DNA of 64,000 nucleotides from Lachnospiraceae bacterium. GTDB lineage: Bacteria; Bacillota; Clostridia; Lachnospirales; Lachnospiraceae. Of the stretch, positions 57,801 through 64,000 are shown one piece after another. The position numbers and the translations under genes were made by a program. How positions within the stretch are numbered: the first letter of the stretch is position 1; each line of letters opens with the position of its first letter. The notes under the pieces were generated by a model, which was not told the DNA's origin, did not search any database, and saw only the letters and a list, made by a program, of their open reading frames with translations. The stretch spans positions 96,962 through 160,961 of the forward strand of contig CAJTDB010000010.1 of the NCBI GenBank assembly GCA_910574965.1, written 5' to 3'.

Positions 57801-59302
57801 CATGGGCAGTTGAGACCGGTATTTATCTGTCAGAAAAAGTTCCCGAAATCATTGAAAATATAAGACTCTGGTTTTCGGAGCTTCCAGAAAAGGTTTTAAC
57901 GGAAGTGCTGCTGATTGTAGACAGACTGGCCGAATGGAGCACGGCAATGCTCATATTTATAGAAGAAAATGTTCCGGAGATTGTAAATTCGATACTGGAT
58001 TTTTTCATCGGGCTTCCGGAAGAATTTCTTAAAATAGGCGAGAATATTATTTCCGGTCTCTGGCAGGGAATACAGGGCGCATGGTCTGGTGTGAAAAAGG
58101 GAATTGGCGACTTTGTTACAAATTTCCTTGATGGTTTTGAAGAAGGCTTTGACATTCACAGCCCAAGCCGAAAAATGGCCGAGATCGGAGATTATGCAAT
58201 TCTTGGCCTGGTAGAGCCTTTTAATAATGTTGGAGGTCTTGAGCAGATACGGGCTTTTACAAGCGCTATGTTGGATTTAATTGCCCAGATGCTGAGTCCG
58301 GATAAATTCGCAGTTATGGGACAGGAAGTATTGAATGCGCTTCTTGGGATTTTTTCTCTTGAGGCATTGCTGCCGGTATTCGGCAATATCAGTCTCGCTC
58401 TTCAGACAGCCTGGACAGAGACGATGACTTGGTGGCAGGAGACGGCTATGCCCATGTGGTTTGAGCAGGGTATCCTTCCATGGTTTGCCCAGGAGAAGTG
58501 GACCATGGTCACTGACGGCATGAAGCTGGGAATTCTGAACAAATGGAAAGAGCTTACAATACTATGGAAAGCAAATCTTCAGAAGTGGTGGACCGCGGAC
58601 GTAATGACTTGGTTTACAATCGTAAGATGGTCCGCTCAGGGCGAAAACATGCGTAAAGCGCTGACAAACAAGTGGCTGGAATTCGCCCGGCTGTGGAATA
58701 TCAATATAACAAAATGGTGGAATTCAGATGTGATTGTATGGTTTACAGTACCCGGATGGACAGCTTTTGGAGAAAATATGAAAAATGGACTTTATTCTGG
58801 ATTTAAAGGGATCGTGCAGATGGTCGGTTCTGTTATGAATGGTATCATTGATATCTTCAATGCCGGCCTTAAACAGATCGAGAGTGCGGTTAATGCACTT
58901 ATATGTGAGTTTAATGCAGCCGCTGGGGAACTTGGCGTATCAGAACTTGGCAAGGTTCATGCAAAAAACATTGCACATGTAAAAATTCCTGCATTCGCGG
59001 AGGGCGGATATCCGAACACCGGTGAACTGTTTCTTGCCCGGGAAAATGGCATCAATGAAATGGTCGGCCGGATTGGAAGTCGGTCCGCAGTGGCCAATAA
59101 TGACCAGATCACAGATGCGATTCGTGCAGCTGTTGTACAGGGGATGGATACAGAAGAACAGAATGAACTCCTGAGAGAACAGAATGCTCTTCTTCGGGCG
59201 ATTTTAGAGAAAGATACTGACGTCACGCTGGATGGAAGATCGCTGGTGAATGGGATTGATGAGACGCGAAAGAGAATGGGCTGGAATTTTCAGGCGACGT
59301 AA
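54854..59302 (+). CDS. Tape measure protein
   Basis: 1482 residues. N-terminal helices (LDRLEVQVEASAAKANAELNKLVNKLEKV), long alpha-helical middle, several hydrophobic segments (VAAAVGAVILGVPAGIAAAVAGVVAVIATIAVVI), Trp-rich repeats (MTWWQETAMPMWFEQGILPWF; WKANLQKWWTADVMTWFT; WNINITKWWNSDVIVWFT) and a small helical end (MDTEEQNELLREQNALLRAIL). At about 0.15 nm per residue this would set a tail of roughly 220 nm. No lytic domain recognised. ATG 54854 follows GAAAGGAGAGTGACGTTC. It comes after the fibre genes, an unusual order. Confidence 0.92.
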   Translation: MADLDRLEVQVEASAAKANAELNKLVNKLEKVAASLSGINSSGLVGFANGIEKLGKSMQTMNSVKTSDFTRLAKNIQKLSMLNTAGLNTASSAFTLFGKSLTNLGAASQSAENIAVMARNISRLGGRNVQNAIDMMPRLASALRELLTTLSQAPNVSRNVIQMTRALADLSNALRGAQNGGTGNAGNNGAGNINKLSSAFSRLIGSITKSKISMKSFARVAGKFYVNCFLIIRAIKRLGQAINTSMDYVETYNYFAVTMDKIGKEFSGMYAQYGYDSAEAYAESFTDRMNALTQKMTGYKVGNNGELTLTDSIGLALDPEAVMNYQSSLAAVTNSVGLIGENSVNVSKALTMLSADMSSLKNVDLKTVMTNFQSGLIGQSRALYKYGIDITNATLQTYAYNFGLSKAVSEMTQAEKMQLRILAILDQSRVAWGDQANTINSVANQYRIMKQQLSNLARTIGNLFLPIVRKVLPVINGLIIALQRLFTTLGFKLWGGNWLKDNMEGISGGYADDSLGALGDDADDAADSLGNAAKAAEKLKTTVLGIDELNINAPQEESGSGSGAGGAGGSIDLSNAIAGALADYESVWDEAFAKAQNRAQEFADMFTDIFRRIGNGELGQMITNALNHIDWDFVYESARAFGTGLANFLNSLISPELFGAVGRTVAGSLNTAIYTALSFGTTFDWANYGLSIATGVNDFFKTFDFKALAGTINVWAKGLLDSIITAMSNIDWALIGRPIGTFLAELDFLEIGGKVGRAIWGAISAGIITWENSFSAAPVETAVMTAIAMLGFTDIGKAIATKIASAVTLAFQDTSVISVLEMGIRALFGNKIAENSLALVNPIVQKLTGIGTVFAGLALAASNFFEMWKNGFSWLNEAFMGIGLVAAAVGAVILGVPAGIAAAVAGVVAVIATIAVVIHDNWDAIKGFFTDTIPAWWNGTAIPFLQSIPERFGELVEHIGIFISELPGKIGYWLGETLGRFASWAVETGIYLSEKVPEIIENIRLWFSELPEKVLTEVLLIVDRLAEWSTAMLIFIEENVPEIVNSILDFFIGLPEEFLKIGENIISGLWQGIQGAWSGVKKGIGDFVTNFLDGFEEGFDIHSPSRKMAEIGDYAILGLVEPFNNVGGLEQIRAFTSAMLDLIAQMLSPDKFAVMGQEVLNALLGIFSLEALLPVFGNISLALQTAWTETMTWWQETAMPMWFEQGILPWFAQEKWTMVTDGMKLGILNKWKELTILWKANLQKWWTADVMTWFTIVRWSAQGENMRKALTNKWLEFARLWNINITKWWNSDVIVWFTVPGWTAFGENMKNGLYSGFKGIVQMVGSVMNGIIDIFNAGLKQIESAVNALICEFNAAAGELGVSELGKVHAKNIAHVKIPAFAEGGYPNTGELFLARENGINEMVGRIGSRSAVANNDQITDAIRAAVVQGMDTEEQNELLREQNALLRAILEKDTDVTLDGRSLVNGIDETRKRMGWNFQAT

Positions 59303-59344
59303 AGCAGTGGCATGTGGCGGCGGAAATATACGTTGAATTGTTGT

Positions 59345-59382
59345 GTAGTGCAGATTCAATAATTGGTTTGCACTACTTTTTA
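59345..59382 (+). terminator. Terminator after the late operon
   Basis: GTAGTGCA pairs with TGCACTAC across 16 bases, followed by TTTTTATTTT. Confidence 0.8.
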
Positions 59383-59395
59383 TTTTGACAATAGC

Positions 59396-59424
59396 TTGAC
59401 AAAATAGAACAAATGTTCTATAAT
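59396..59424 (+). promoter_or_regulatory. Consensus promoter with LexA-type box in the spacer
   Basis: TTGACA (59396-59401), exactly 17 bases, TATAAT (59419-59424): both hexamers are perfect. The spacer contains GAACAAATGTTC (59407-59418), which fits the Gram-positive LexA core GAAC-N4-GTTC. From 59425 to 59562 no gene is seen. Confidence 0.75.
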
Positions 59425-59562
59425 TAATACAAAGAATATCAACACAAAATCAACAAATAATCCACATAGTTTTCCACATTTTATTGAAAAATGAAAATAA
59501 ATGTGGTATGATTTAACAAACAAGAGAGTATGATGAAAGAGAAGTGCTAAAGGAGGACGGGT

Positions 59563-59994
59563 ATGAGATATAGTGCGATGGAAATAGCCAGATACATTTT
59601 GACAAAATGTTCGGAAAAGAGAAGGCCTGTCAGTAACCTCAAGCTACAGAAGATGCTTTATTTCTTATGGGTTGATTTCTATAAGAAAACAAGCAGGAGG
59701 CTGTTTTCTGACGACATTTGCGCTTGGCAGTTGGGACCGGTTGTGCCTGAAGTGTATTATGAATATTGCCCATATGGAGGACGTCCTATTTTTGCAGAAT
59801 ATGCATCAGAAATAAAAAATAAAGATCAACGAATTTTAGATGATTTGATCAGAAAATATATTGATATTCCAGCTAGTGTGCTGGTATCCAGAACCCATAA
59901 ACCTGGCTCAGCATGGGATCGGATTTATAAAAATGGTTTGGGTAATCGAAAAATTATCCCATTTTCGTTAATTATTGAGAGGGAAGTTGGTTGA
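59563..59994 (+). CDS. Panacea (DUF4065/SocA-like) antitoxin-type protein
   Basis: 143 residues. MEIARYILTKCSEKRRPVSNLKLQKMLYFLWVDFYKKT and DDICAWQLGPVVPEVYYEYCPYGG are typical of the Panacea/DUF4065 domain, which acts as a versatile antitoxin for many unrelated toxins (PanAT systems). It overlaps a membrane protein gene that would be its toxin. AAAGGAGGACGGGT precedes ATG 59563. Confidence 0.8.
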   Translation: MRYSAMEIARYILTKCSEKRRPVSNLKLQKMLYFLWVDFYKKTSRRLFSDDICAWQLGPVVPEVYYEYCPYGGRPIFAEYASEIKNKDQRILDDLIRKYIDIPASVLVSRTHKPGSAWDRIYKNGLGNRKIIPFSLIIEREVG

Positions 59995-60850
59995 GAAAGT
60001 GCTTGCAGAAGAAAAAGGCAGACGGCAAAAGGAACTGGAAAAGTACATATTTAGTTTGTCAGAAAAGCTTCTTGAAGATGATGTGGCGAAACGTGAAATG
60101 GTGTTAAAGTTACTTGAACTTTATAATTCTGATTTTCGCCATAATTATTCTGGTTTTTTTCCAATCATTACAGAGATCTTCCAGGAGAATAATCAGTATA
60201 ATATAGAATTTTTATCCAATAATATTGAGACCTTGCGAATTTTCGTAGAAGATGATTTTGTATCAGGCAAAAAAGAGTTTGAAGTATTGTATGCACATTT
60301 TGAGAAATTAAGCGATCATTTAAACCTTGAAATTGCACGTTGGAATTATTACTCAAAAAATGAGCAAAAAATTAAAGATATGGAGTCTATTAGCAATACT
60401 TTAAAAGAAAACATGCTAAATGCGGAAAAAGAGCTTAGGTCAGCATCAAAACAGGCAGCATCTATTCAGACGGAGTTGATCGCGGTATTAAGTATTTTTG
60501 CGGCTATTGTTGTGACATTTTCAGGTGGCTTCACGTTTCTTGGGAGTGTTATGACATCTGTAAATGGAGCGAAGCATTATGAAGCGGTCGCTTTGGCAGC
60601 GATTATCTGTGGCATAGTCATCTTCAACACAATCTTTCTTTTGATGTATATGGTGGGCAAGATTACAGAGCGAAATATATATGCAAGCTGTGAGACTCCA
60701 GACTGCTCTTGTGAACATAAATGTTGGAAGCTGAATAAAATACGGAAGCGACTTCCATATGTATTTTATTTTAATTTGCTTTGTCTTATAGGAATCATTG
60801 TCGATTGCGCAATCTGGTATTGTAATATGAAAGGCTGGTTAGGAATATAG
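59975..60850 (+). CDS. Membrane partner of the Panacea protein, probable toxin
   Basis: About 284-291 residues: a charged helical N-terminal domain, a coiled coil (QKIKDMESISNTLKENMLNAEKELRSAS), then three membrane helices (TELIAVLSIFAAIVVTFSGGFTFL; VALAAIICGIVIFNTIFLLMYMV; VFYFNLLCLIGIIVDCAIWY) with a Cys cluster CETPDCSCEHKC. Membrane toxins are among known Panacea partners. The start could be TTG 59975, TTG 59987 or GTG 59999; coupling to the preceding gene is likely. A defence or lysogen-maintenance role is inferred. Confidence 0.65.
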   Translation: MRGKLVEKVLAEEKGRRQKELEKYIFSLSEKLLEDDVAKREMVLKLLELYNSDFRHNYSGFFPIITEIFQENNQYNIEFLSNNIETLRIFVEDDFVSGKKEFEVLYAHFEKLSDHLNLEIARWNYYSKNEQKIKDMESISNTLKENMLNAEKELRSASKQAASIQTELIAVLSIFAAIVVTFSGGFTFLGSVMTSVNGAKHYEAVALAAIICGIVIFNTIFLLMYMVGKITERNIYASCETPDCSCEHKCWKLNKIRKRLPYVFYFNLLCLIGIIVDCAIWYCNMKGWLGI

Positions 60851-60862
60851 ATGTATTCGTAT

Positions 60863-60891
60863 AAAAAGCATCCATTGTGGATGCTTTTTAA
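60863..60891 (+). terminator. Terminator at the right prophage end
   Basis: AAAAAGCATCC pairs with GGATGCTTTTT across ATTGT. It separates prophage transcription from the PBP fragment. Confidence 0.85.
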
Positions 60892-60911
60892 CATGTTGTA
60901 TTGAATATACA

Positions 60912-60917
60912 GTAATC
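60912..60917 (+). other. Right attachment junction core (GTAATC)
   Basis: Left of it TGTATTGAATATACA, the second arm of the phage attachment palindrome; right of it CAGCCCTCATGACC of the PBP gene. Confidence 0.85.
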
Positions 60918-61588
60918 CAGCCCTCATGACCATGGGACTTCGCATGGGCCCGGAGATGTTCTACCAGTATTTCACCAGCTACCGCCTATTGGAGAAAACC
61001 GGTATCGACATTCCGGGAGAGGCCGGCACAATCATGCATGCGCTGGAAAATATCGGGGAAGTAGAACTGGCCACGATGACATTCGGGCAGTCCTTTCAGA
61101 TTACACCAGTGCAGCTAGCAACGATGGTCAGTTCCGTAGTCAATGGAGGAAAACGGGTGACGCCGCATTTTGCAGTGGCAGTTAAGGACAGAGACGGCAA
61201 TTTGCTGAAGGAGTTTTCCTATCATGTAGAAGAAGGGATTGTAAGTGAAGAAGTATCCGGCCAGATGCGGGAGATTTTGGAGAAGGTAGTATCAGAGGGC
61301 GGCGGTAAGAAAGCCTATATCGAAGGCTATCGGATTGGCGGCAAGACAGCAACTTCCCAAACCCTTCCCCGAAGTGCGCACAAGTACATCTCGTCCTTTG
61401 TGGGCTTTGCCCCGGCGGATGATCCGCAGGTGCTGGCACTGTGCATTGTTCATAATCCCCAAGGGATCTATTATGGGGGAACTGTGTGCGCGCCGGTGGT
61501 CAGAAATATTTTTGAAAACATCCTGCCTTATCTGGGGATCGAGAAGGAAGCGGCTGCTTTGGAGGAAGAAGCGCCGGAAGAGGAATAA
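60914..61588 (+). pseudogene. Class B PBP, C-terminal part, separated by the prophage
   Basis: Continues the frame of 5248-6336 from Asn363: N-PALMTMGLRMGPEMFYQYF, then FGQSFQITPVQLATMVSS. The third active-site box reads KTA (GGKTATSQ, 506-508) instead of KTG. The C-terminus is short and acidic, without PASTA domains. By itself it has no start with a ribosome site; ATG 60926 lies within the old coding sequence. It functions only after prophage excision. Confidence 0.9.
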
Positions 61589-61594
61589 AAAGAA

Positions 61595-61650
61595 ACTGCC
61601 GGGGAATACAATATCGAACGAATGTTCTTCGTGCATTCACCGGCAGTCTT
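61595..61650 (+). terminator. Terminator after the PBP gene
   Basis: ACTGCCGG pairs with CCGGCAGT across a long loop, followed by CTTTCT. Inner bases GAATG/CATTC can extend pairing. Confidence 0.6.
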
Positions 61651-61666
61651 TCTGAATGGACTGATT

Positions 61667-62164
61667 TTAGAAAGAGGTCTGTACTTCTGTACATGGTTCG
61701 GCTCCGTAGTAAGGCAGCCGTCCTTCGCTGTATCCAAAGGAGAAGTAGTGATTTAATAATGCCTGAGCATCCCTTCCGATTCCTTCTGCAATGTCCGGAT
61801 AGGTATTGTAATAGTAGATAGGATCAAGCTTTGGCAGATCGCTGGCAGCATTTTCCGGATCTGCCGGAGGAATCTGCATCAAAAATGCGGTCCGCTCCTC
61901 CTGAGTATCCACATGGCCTGCAGCAGCCCGCCATTCAGCCTGTGCATTGGGGAAACGGCCTTCCTGCATTCCGAAGTTCTGGTAATGATCGAACAATGCC
62001 TGAGGATCAAATCCTACAGCTACAGCCACATCACGGTATTTTGCAAAATAGTAATTCGGGTCAAATGCAGTTGCGGCTTTTACGGGAAAGGCAGCAAAGG
62101 CAGAAGACAGGAAAACAGCGCACAAAGCGCAGAGCAGTATCTTTTTCTTGTTGAAACTTTTCAT
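61667..62164 (-). CDS. Secreted protein with two D-P-x-Y-Y repeats
   Basis: 165 residues. A signal peptide (KKKILLCALCAVFLSSAFAAFPVKA) precedes two about 38-residue repeats: FDPNYYFAKYRDVAVAVGFDPQALFDHYQNFGMQEGR and LDPIYYYNTYPDIAEGIGRDAQALLNHYFSFGYSEGR. Such repeats occur in surface proteins of Clostridia; role unknown. GGAGGTGATC before ATG 62164 decides the start. Confidence 0.75.
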   Translation of the reverse strand: MKSFNKKKILLCALCAVFLSSAFAAFPVKAATAFDPNYYFAKYRDVAVAVGFDPQALFDHYQNFGMQEGRFPNAQAEWRAAAGHVDTQEERTAFLMQIPPADPENAASDLPKLDPIYYYNTYPDIAEGIGRDAQALLNHYFSFGYSEGRLPYYGAEPCTEVQTSF

Positions 62165-62285
62165 AAATTTCAATCGGATCACCTCCATGTTTTGATCGTT
62201 GTTTCTGGTTATGTATACAGAATAACATTCAAAGGACTTTTTTTCAACAGAAATCGCACAAGATATACTGGTTATTTATGGCGAA

Positions 62286-62322
62286 AAAAGGATGGAAGAG
62301 TACGCATACTCTGCCATCCTTA
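62286..62322. terminator. Bidirectional terminator hairpin
   Basis: AAGGATGG and AGAGTA pair with TACTCT and CCATCCTT around CGCA, with A/T runs outside. It ends transcription of the minus-strand gene at 62341. Confidence 0.8.
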
Positions 62323-62340
62323 TTACCTGACCATAGTTAT

Positions 62341-62595
62341 TCAGGAATGACTTCTCAGAAGATCCATAATTTCCTCTGCGCTCTTGCCGGACTCTTCGAT
62401 GATCTTCAGAAGTTTTTCCTTATTTTCCTTATCTGCTTTCTGCTTTGCCGCTTTTTCTTCTTTTAACTGTTCTTTGTAAGCGGCTTTTAATTCTTCCTTT
62501 GCAGCTTTAAGATCTGCTTCTAATTTTAATACTTTCTCATGAATCTTTGCCGCTTTTCCGGTGTAAGTAATCTGTTTTCTAATACCTCTTGCCAT
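62341..62595 (-). CDS. Small lysine-rich coiled-coil protein
   Basis: 84 residues: ARGIRKQITYTGKAAKIHEKVLKLEADLKAAKEELKAAYKEQ... then KSAEEIMDLLRS. Looks like a nucleoid-associated or structural coiled coil seen in Lachnospiraceae; function unknown. GGAGGACCCTGGCGA lies before ATG 62595. Confidence 0.7.
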   Translation of the reverse strand: MARGIRKQITYTGKAAKIHEKVLKLEADLKAAKEELKAAYKEQLKEEKAAKQKADKENKEKLLKIIEESGKSAEEIMDLLRSHS

Positions 62596-62709
62596 TCGCC
62601 AGGGTCCTCCTTAATAATGTGATGATAAAAGGGTATCATCGTTTTGCATATTTGTAAATAAATGAATCAATTTTTTATAAAAATCCAATACCCAGCAGGG
62701 TACAAAAAA

Positions 62710-62780
62710 AGCAGGTAAGGGGAATCGAACCCCCCTCTCCAGCTTGGGAAGCTGGCATTCTACCGATGAACTATACCTGC
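62710..62780 (-). tRNA. tRNA-Gly (CCC)
   Basis: Minus strand: acceptor GCAGGTA/TACCTGC, D-arm GTTC-GAAT region, anticodon stem CCAGC/GCTGG around TTCCCAA (anticodon CCC), T-arm GGGGG-TTCGATT-CCCCT. CCA is not encoded. A run of T follows. Confidence 0.93.
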
Positions 62781-63047
62781 AAACAATGTTATTATATACC
62801 AGTGAATTATAAAATGCAAGCACATTTTTTGCTTTCTTAATCATTTTCTTAATCATTTGTTTTTTTAGAAAAAAAATATATGTTTTTTGTCAGAAAAAAC
62901 GATTCCTACAAAATGTACAATCACATGAAAGCAAAAATATGATATGATAAAAGGCAGTAAAAACAGCACCGTCAGAAATAAAGAACCGGAAGAAGATCCG
63001 GATCATGTTTCTGAATCGGATGCGAAATGGAAACAGGAGGGGTATTG

Positions 63048-63818
63048 ATGTTTAGAGATGAATTTGGAATCGTATGCAATGGAGCGAAGGGGAAACTGAA
63101 TCTTCTTAAAAACAACCCGGCAGGTTATGTAATCTCTGCGGTTATGGCAGGCATCTTCATTGCTTTTGGAGGCTTTGTCATGCTTACGGTGGGCGGCAAT
63201 CTGGGAACGACAGGTGCAGGCAAGATTTTGATGGCGGCTTCCTTTGCTGCTGCTCTTAGTCTGGTCGTGATGGCAGGTGCAGAGCTGTTCACTGGCAATA
63301 ACTTTGTACTGGCATCGGCTGCTTTTGCCGGAGAGGCAAAGTGGGGGGATGCAGTAAAGCTTTGGGTCATCTGCTACATAGGAAATCTGGCCGGCTCACT
63401 TCTGGCGGCTGTGCTTTTTCATTTTACCGGTCTTGCCACAGGAGCAGTAGGAGAAGTGATCGCGACAGTGGCAGCGGCAAAGATGGGCGGAGGTGCCTTA
63501 AACCTGTTCGTGAAAGCTATTTTCTGTAATATGCTGGTCTGTCTTGCTGTATGGTGCGGTTCTAAGATGAAGACCGAGTCCGGCAAACTGATTATGATCT
63601 TCTGGTGCATTTTTGTATTCGTGCTCTGCGGTTTTGAACACAGTATCGCAAATATGACGATTATGGCGGCAGGTCTTCTGGATCCCAACGGCGTGGCCGG
63701 GCTTTCCATCGGAGGCTATGTATACAATCTGGCTGTCGTGACTGTGGGTAATATGATCGGAGGTATTCTTCTGGTGGCATGGCCTTATTATATGATCCAG
63801 AAAAATACCGGAAAATAA
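63048..63818 (+). CDS. Formate/nitrite (FNT) family transporter
   Basis: 256 residues with six membrane helices: ISAVMAGIFIAFGGFVMLTVGGNLG, GAELFTGNNFVLASAAFAG (the FNT signature region), LWVICYIGNLAGSLLAAVLF, FCNMLVCLAVWCGS and GFEHSIANMTIMAAGLL. These channels pass formate, nitrite or hydrosulfide. ATG 63048 follows CAGGAGGGGTATTG. Confidence 0.92.
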   Translation: MFRDEFGIVCNGAKGKLNLLKNNPAGYVISAVMAGIFIAFGGFVMLTVGGNLGTTGAGKILMAASFAAALSLVVMAGAELFTGNNFVLASAAFAGEAKWGDAVKLWVICYIGNLAGSLLAAVLFHFTGLATGAVGEVIATVAAAKMGGGALNLFVKAIFCNMLVCLAVWCGSKMKTESGKLIMIFWCIFVFVLCGFEHSIANMTIMAAGLLDPNGVAGLSIGGYVYNLAVVTVGNMIGGILLVAWPYYMIQKNTGK

Positions 63819-63860
63819 ATGTGCAAGCAACAATATAAATATCCCATATAACAATGGAGG

Positions 63861-63906
63861 CTGTCGCACTAACGATTGAAAAATCGTGAAGCGACAGTTT
63901 CACTTT
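63861..63906 (+). terminator. Terminator after the FNT gene
   Basis: CTGTCGC pairs with GCGACAG with an inner ACGAT/ATCGT stem, followed by TTTCACTTTT. Nothing is seen from there to the window end. Confidence 0.75.
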
Positions 63907-64000
63907 TGCTGTTTTTATATGTGATTTTTAGAAAAAGCTCCGTATTATTTTGTTATTCTATAAAAAGGGCATACTTTAATAAGCCATCCTGCATGGCCTA

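Larger units (their letters stand above)
6332..60917. mobile_element. Siphovirus-type prophage of about 54.6 kb
   Basis: Bounded by the duplicated GTAATC core within a PBP gene. In order it contains integrase, lysogeny switch, recombination and replication genes, packaging, head, tail, lysis, baseplate and tape measure genes, and a right-end accessory module. All essential siphovirus modules are visible and open. The only clearly broken gene I found is a cytosine methyltransferase at 29924. A long tape measure and SPP1-type portal with E-type capsid suggest a long non-contractile tail. It could plausibly still be inducible. Confidence 0.95.

Noticed and set aside
61615..61627. CGAACGAATGTTC, a LexA-box match
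   Set aside because: It lies in the loop of the terminator behind the PBP gene, with no promoter nearby, so it is probably a chance match.
1..64000. Diversity-generating retroelement or cas operon
   Set aside because: I looked for reverse transcriptase YxDD motifs and Cas proteins among all sizeable frames and found none. Fibre variation here rests on inversion.

Overview
The window is a piece of a Firmicutes chromosome, most like the Lachnospiraceae (order Clostridia), carrying one nearly complete siphovirus-type prophage of about 54.6 kb. The host assignment rests on the division-gene order mraZ, rsmH, ftsL-like, penicillin-binding protein (PBP), a Spo0E-like peptide, strong AGGAGG ribosome binding sites, and small coiled-coil and cell-wall-repeat proteins. 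I cannot name a genus.

Left host flank (1-6331): the 3' end of lgt, a Spo0E-like gene, then mraZ, rsmH, an ftsL-like gene, a complete class B PBP, and the first 363 codons of a second class B PBP. Right host flank (60918-64000): the missing C-terminal part of that second PBP, a secreted repeat protein, a coiled-coil protein, tRNA-Gly(CCC) and a formate/nitrite-type transporter. Joining the two PBP parts at the shared GTAATC (6332 and 60912) restores one 586-codon reading frame. The crossover lies in the codons of the catalytic SxN motif, and the other two junction halves rebuild a palindromic phage attachment site.

Prophage left end, mostly minus strand (6383-11537): a large serine recombinase, a RelE/ParE-type toxin-antitoxin pair, a membrane protein with DUF4041-like and T5orf172-like parts, an ImmA-like protease and a CI-like repressor facing a cro-like gene. 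From 12.2 to 15.5 kb small genes alternate in direction. The minus-strand ones have similar extended -10 promoters, like single-gene cassettes set into the early operon. The early plus-strand operon (15.6-31 kb) holds an SMC-like ATPase, RecT, an MBL-fold protein, SSB, an ERCC4-type nuclease, a replisome organizer, a primase-helicase, an adenine methyltransferase and a broken cytosine methyltransferase. A two-repeat, one-spacer CRISPR-like mini-array sits just before the recT genes.

Middle (31.2-38.1 kb): a tyrosine recombinase, a minus-strand unit of small genes ending in a highly structured, tRNA-like region, a second small repressor circuit with a shared operator, a stand-alone structured RNA candidate, a tRNA-like gene with an oversized anticodon loop, and a membrane-protein cassette with its own promoter and terminator.

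Late region (38.8-59.3 kb): terminase, SPP1-type portal, scaffold, decoration and E-type capsid proteins, connectors, tail tube, frameshifted tail chaperones, holin and amidase, baseplate and fibre genes, then the tape measure protein. The fibre gene faces an inverted, headless copy of its own 3' part and their stop codons overlap. This has the layout of an invertible tail-fibre cassette for switching receptor binding. The right end carries a Panacea(DUF4065)-type antitoxin with a membrane partner, behind a consensus promoter whose spacer holds a LexA-type box.

The three observations I rate highest are the invertible fibre cassette, the phage-borne mini-CRISPR array, and the reversible split of a PBP gene at its active-site codon.
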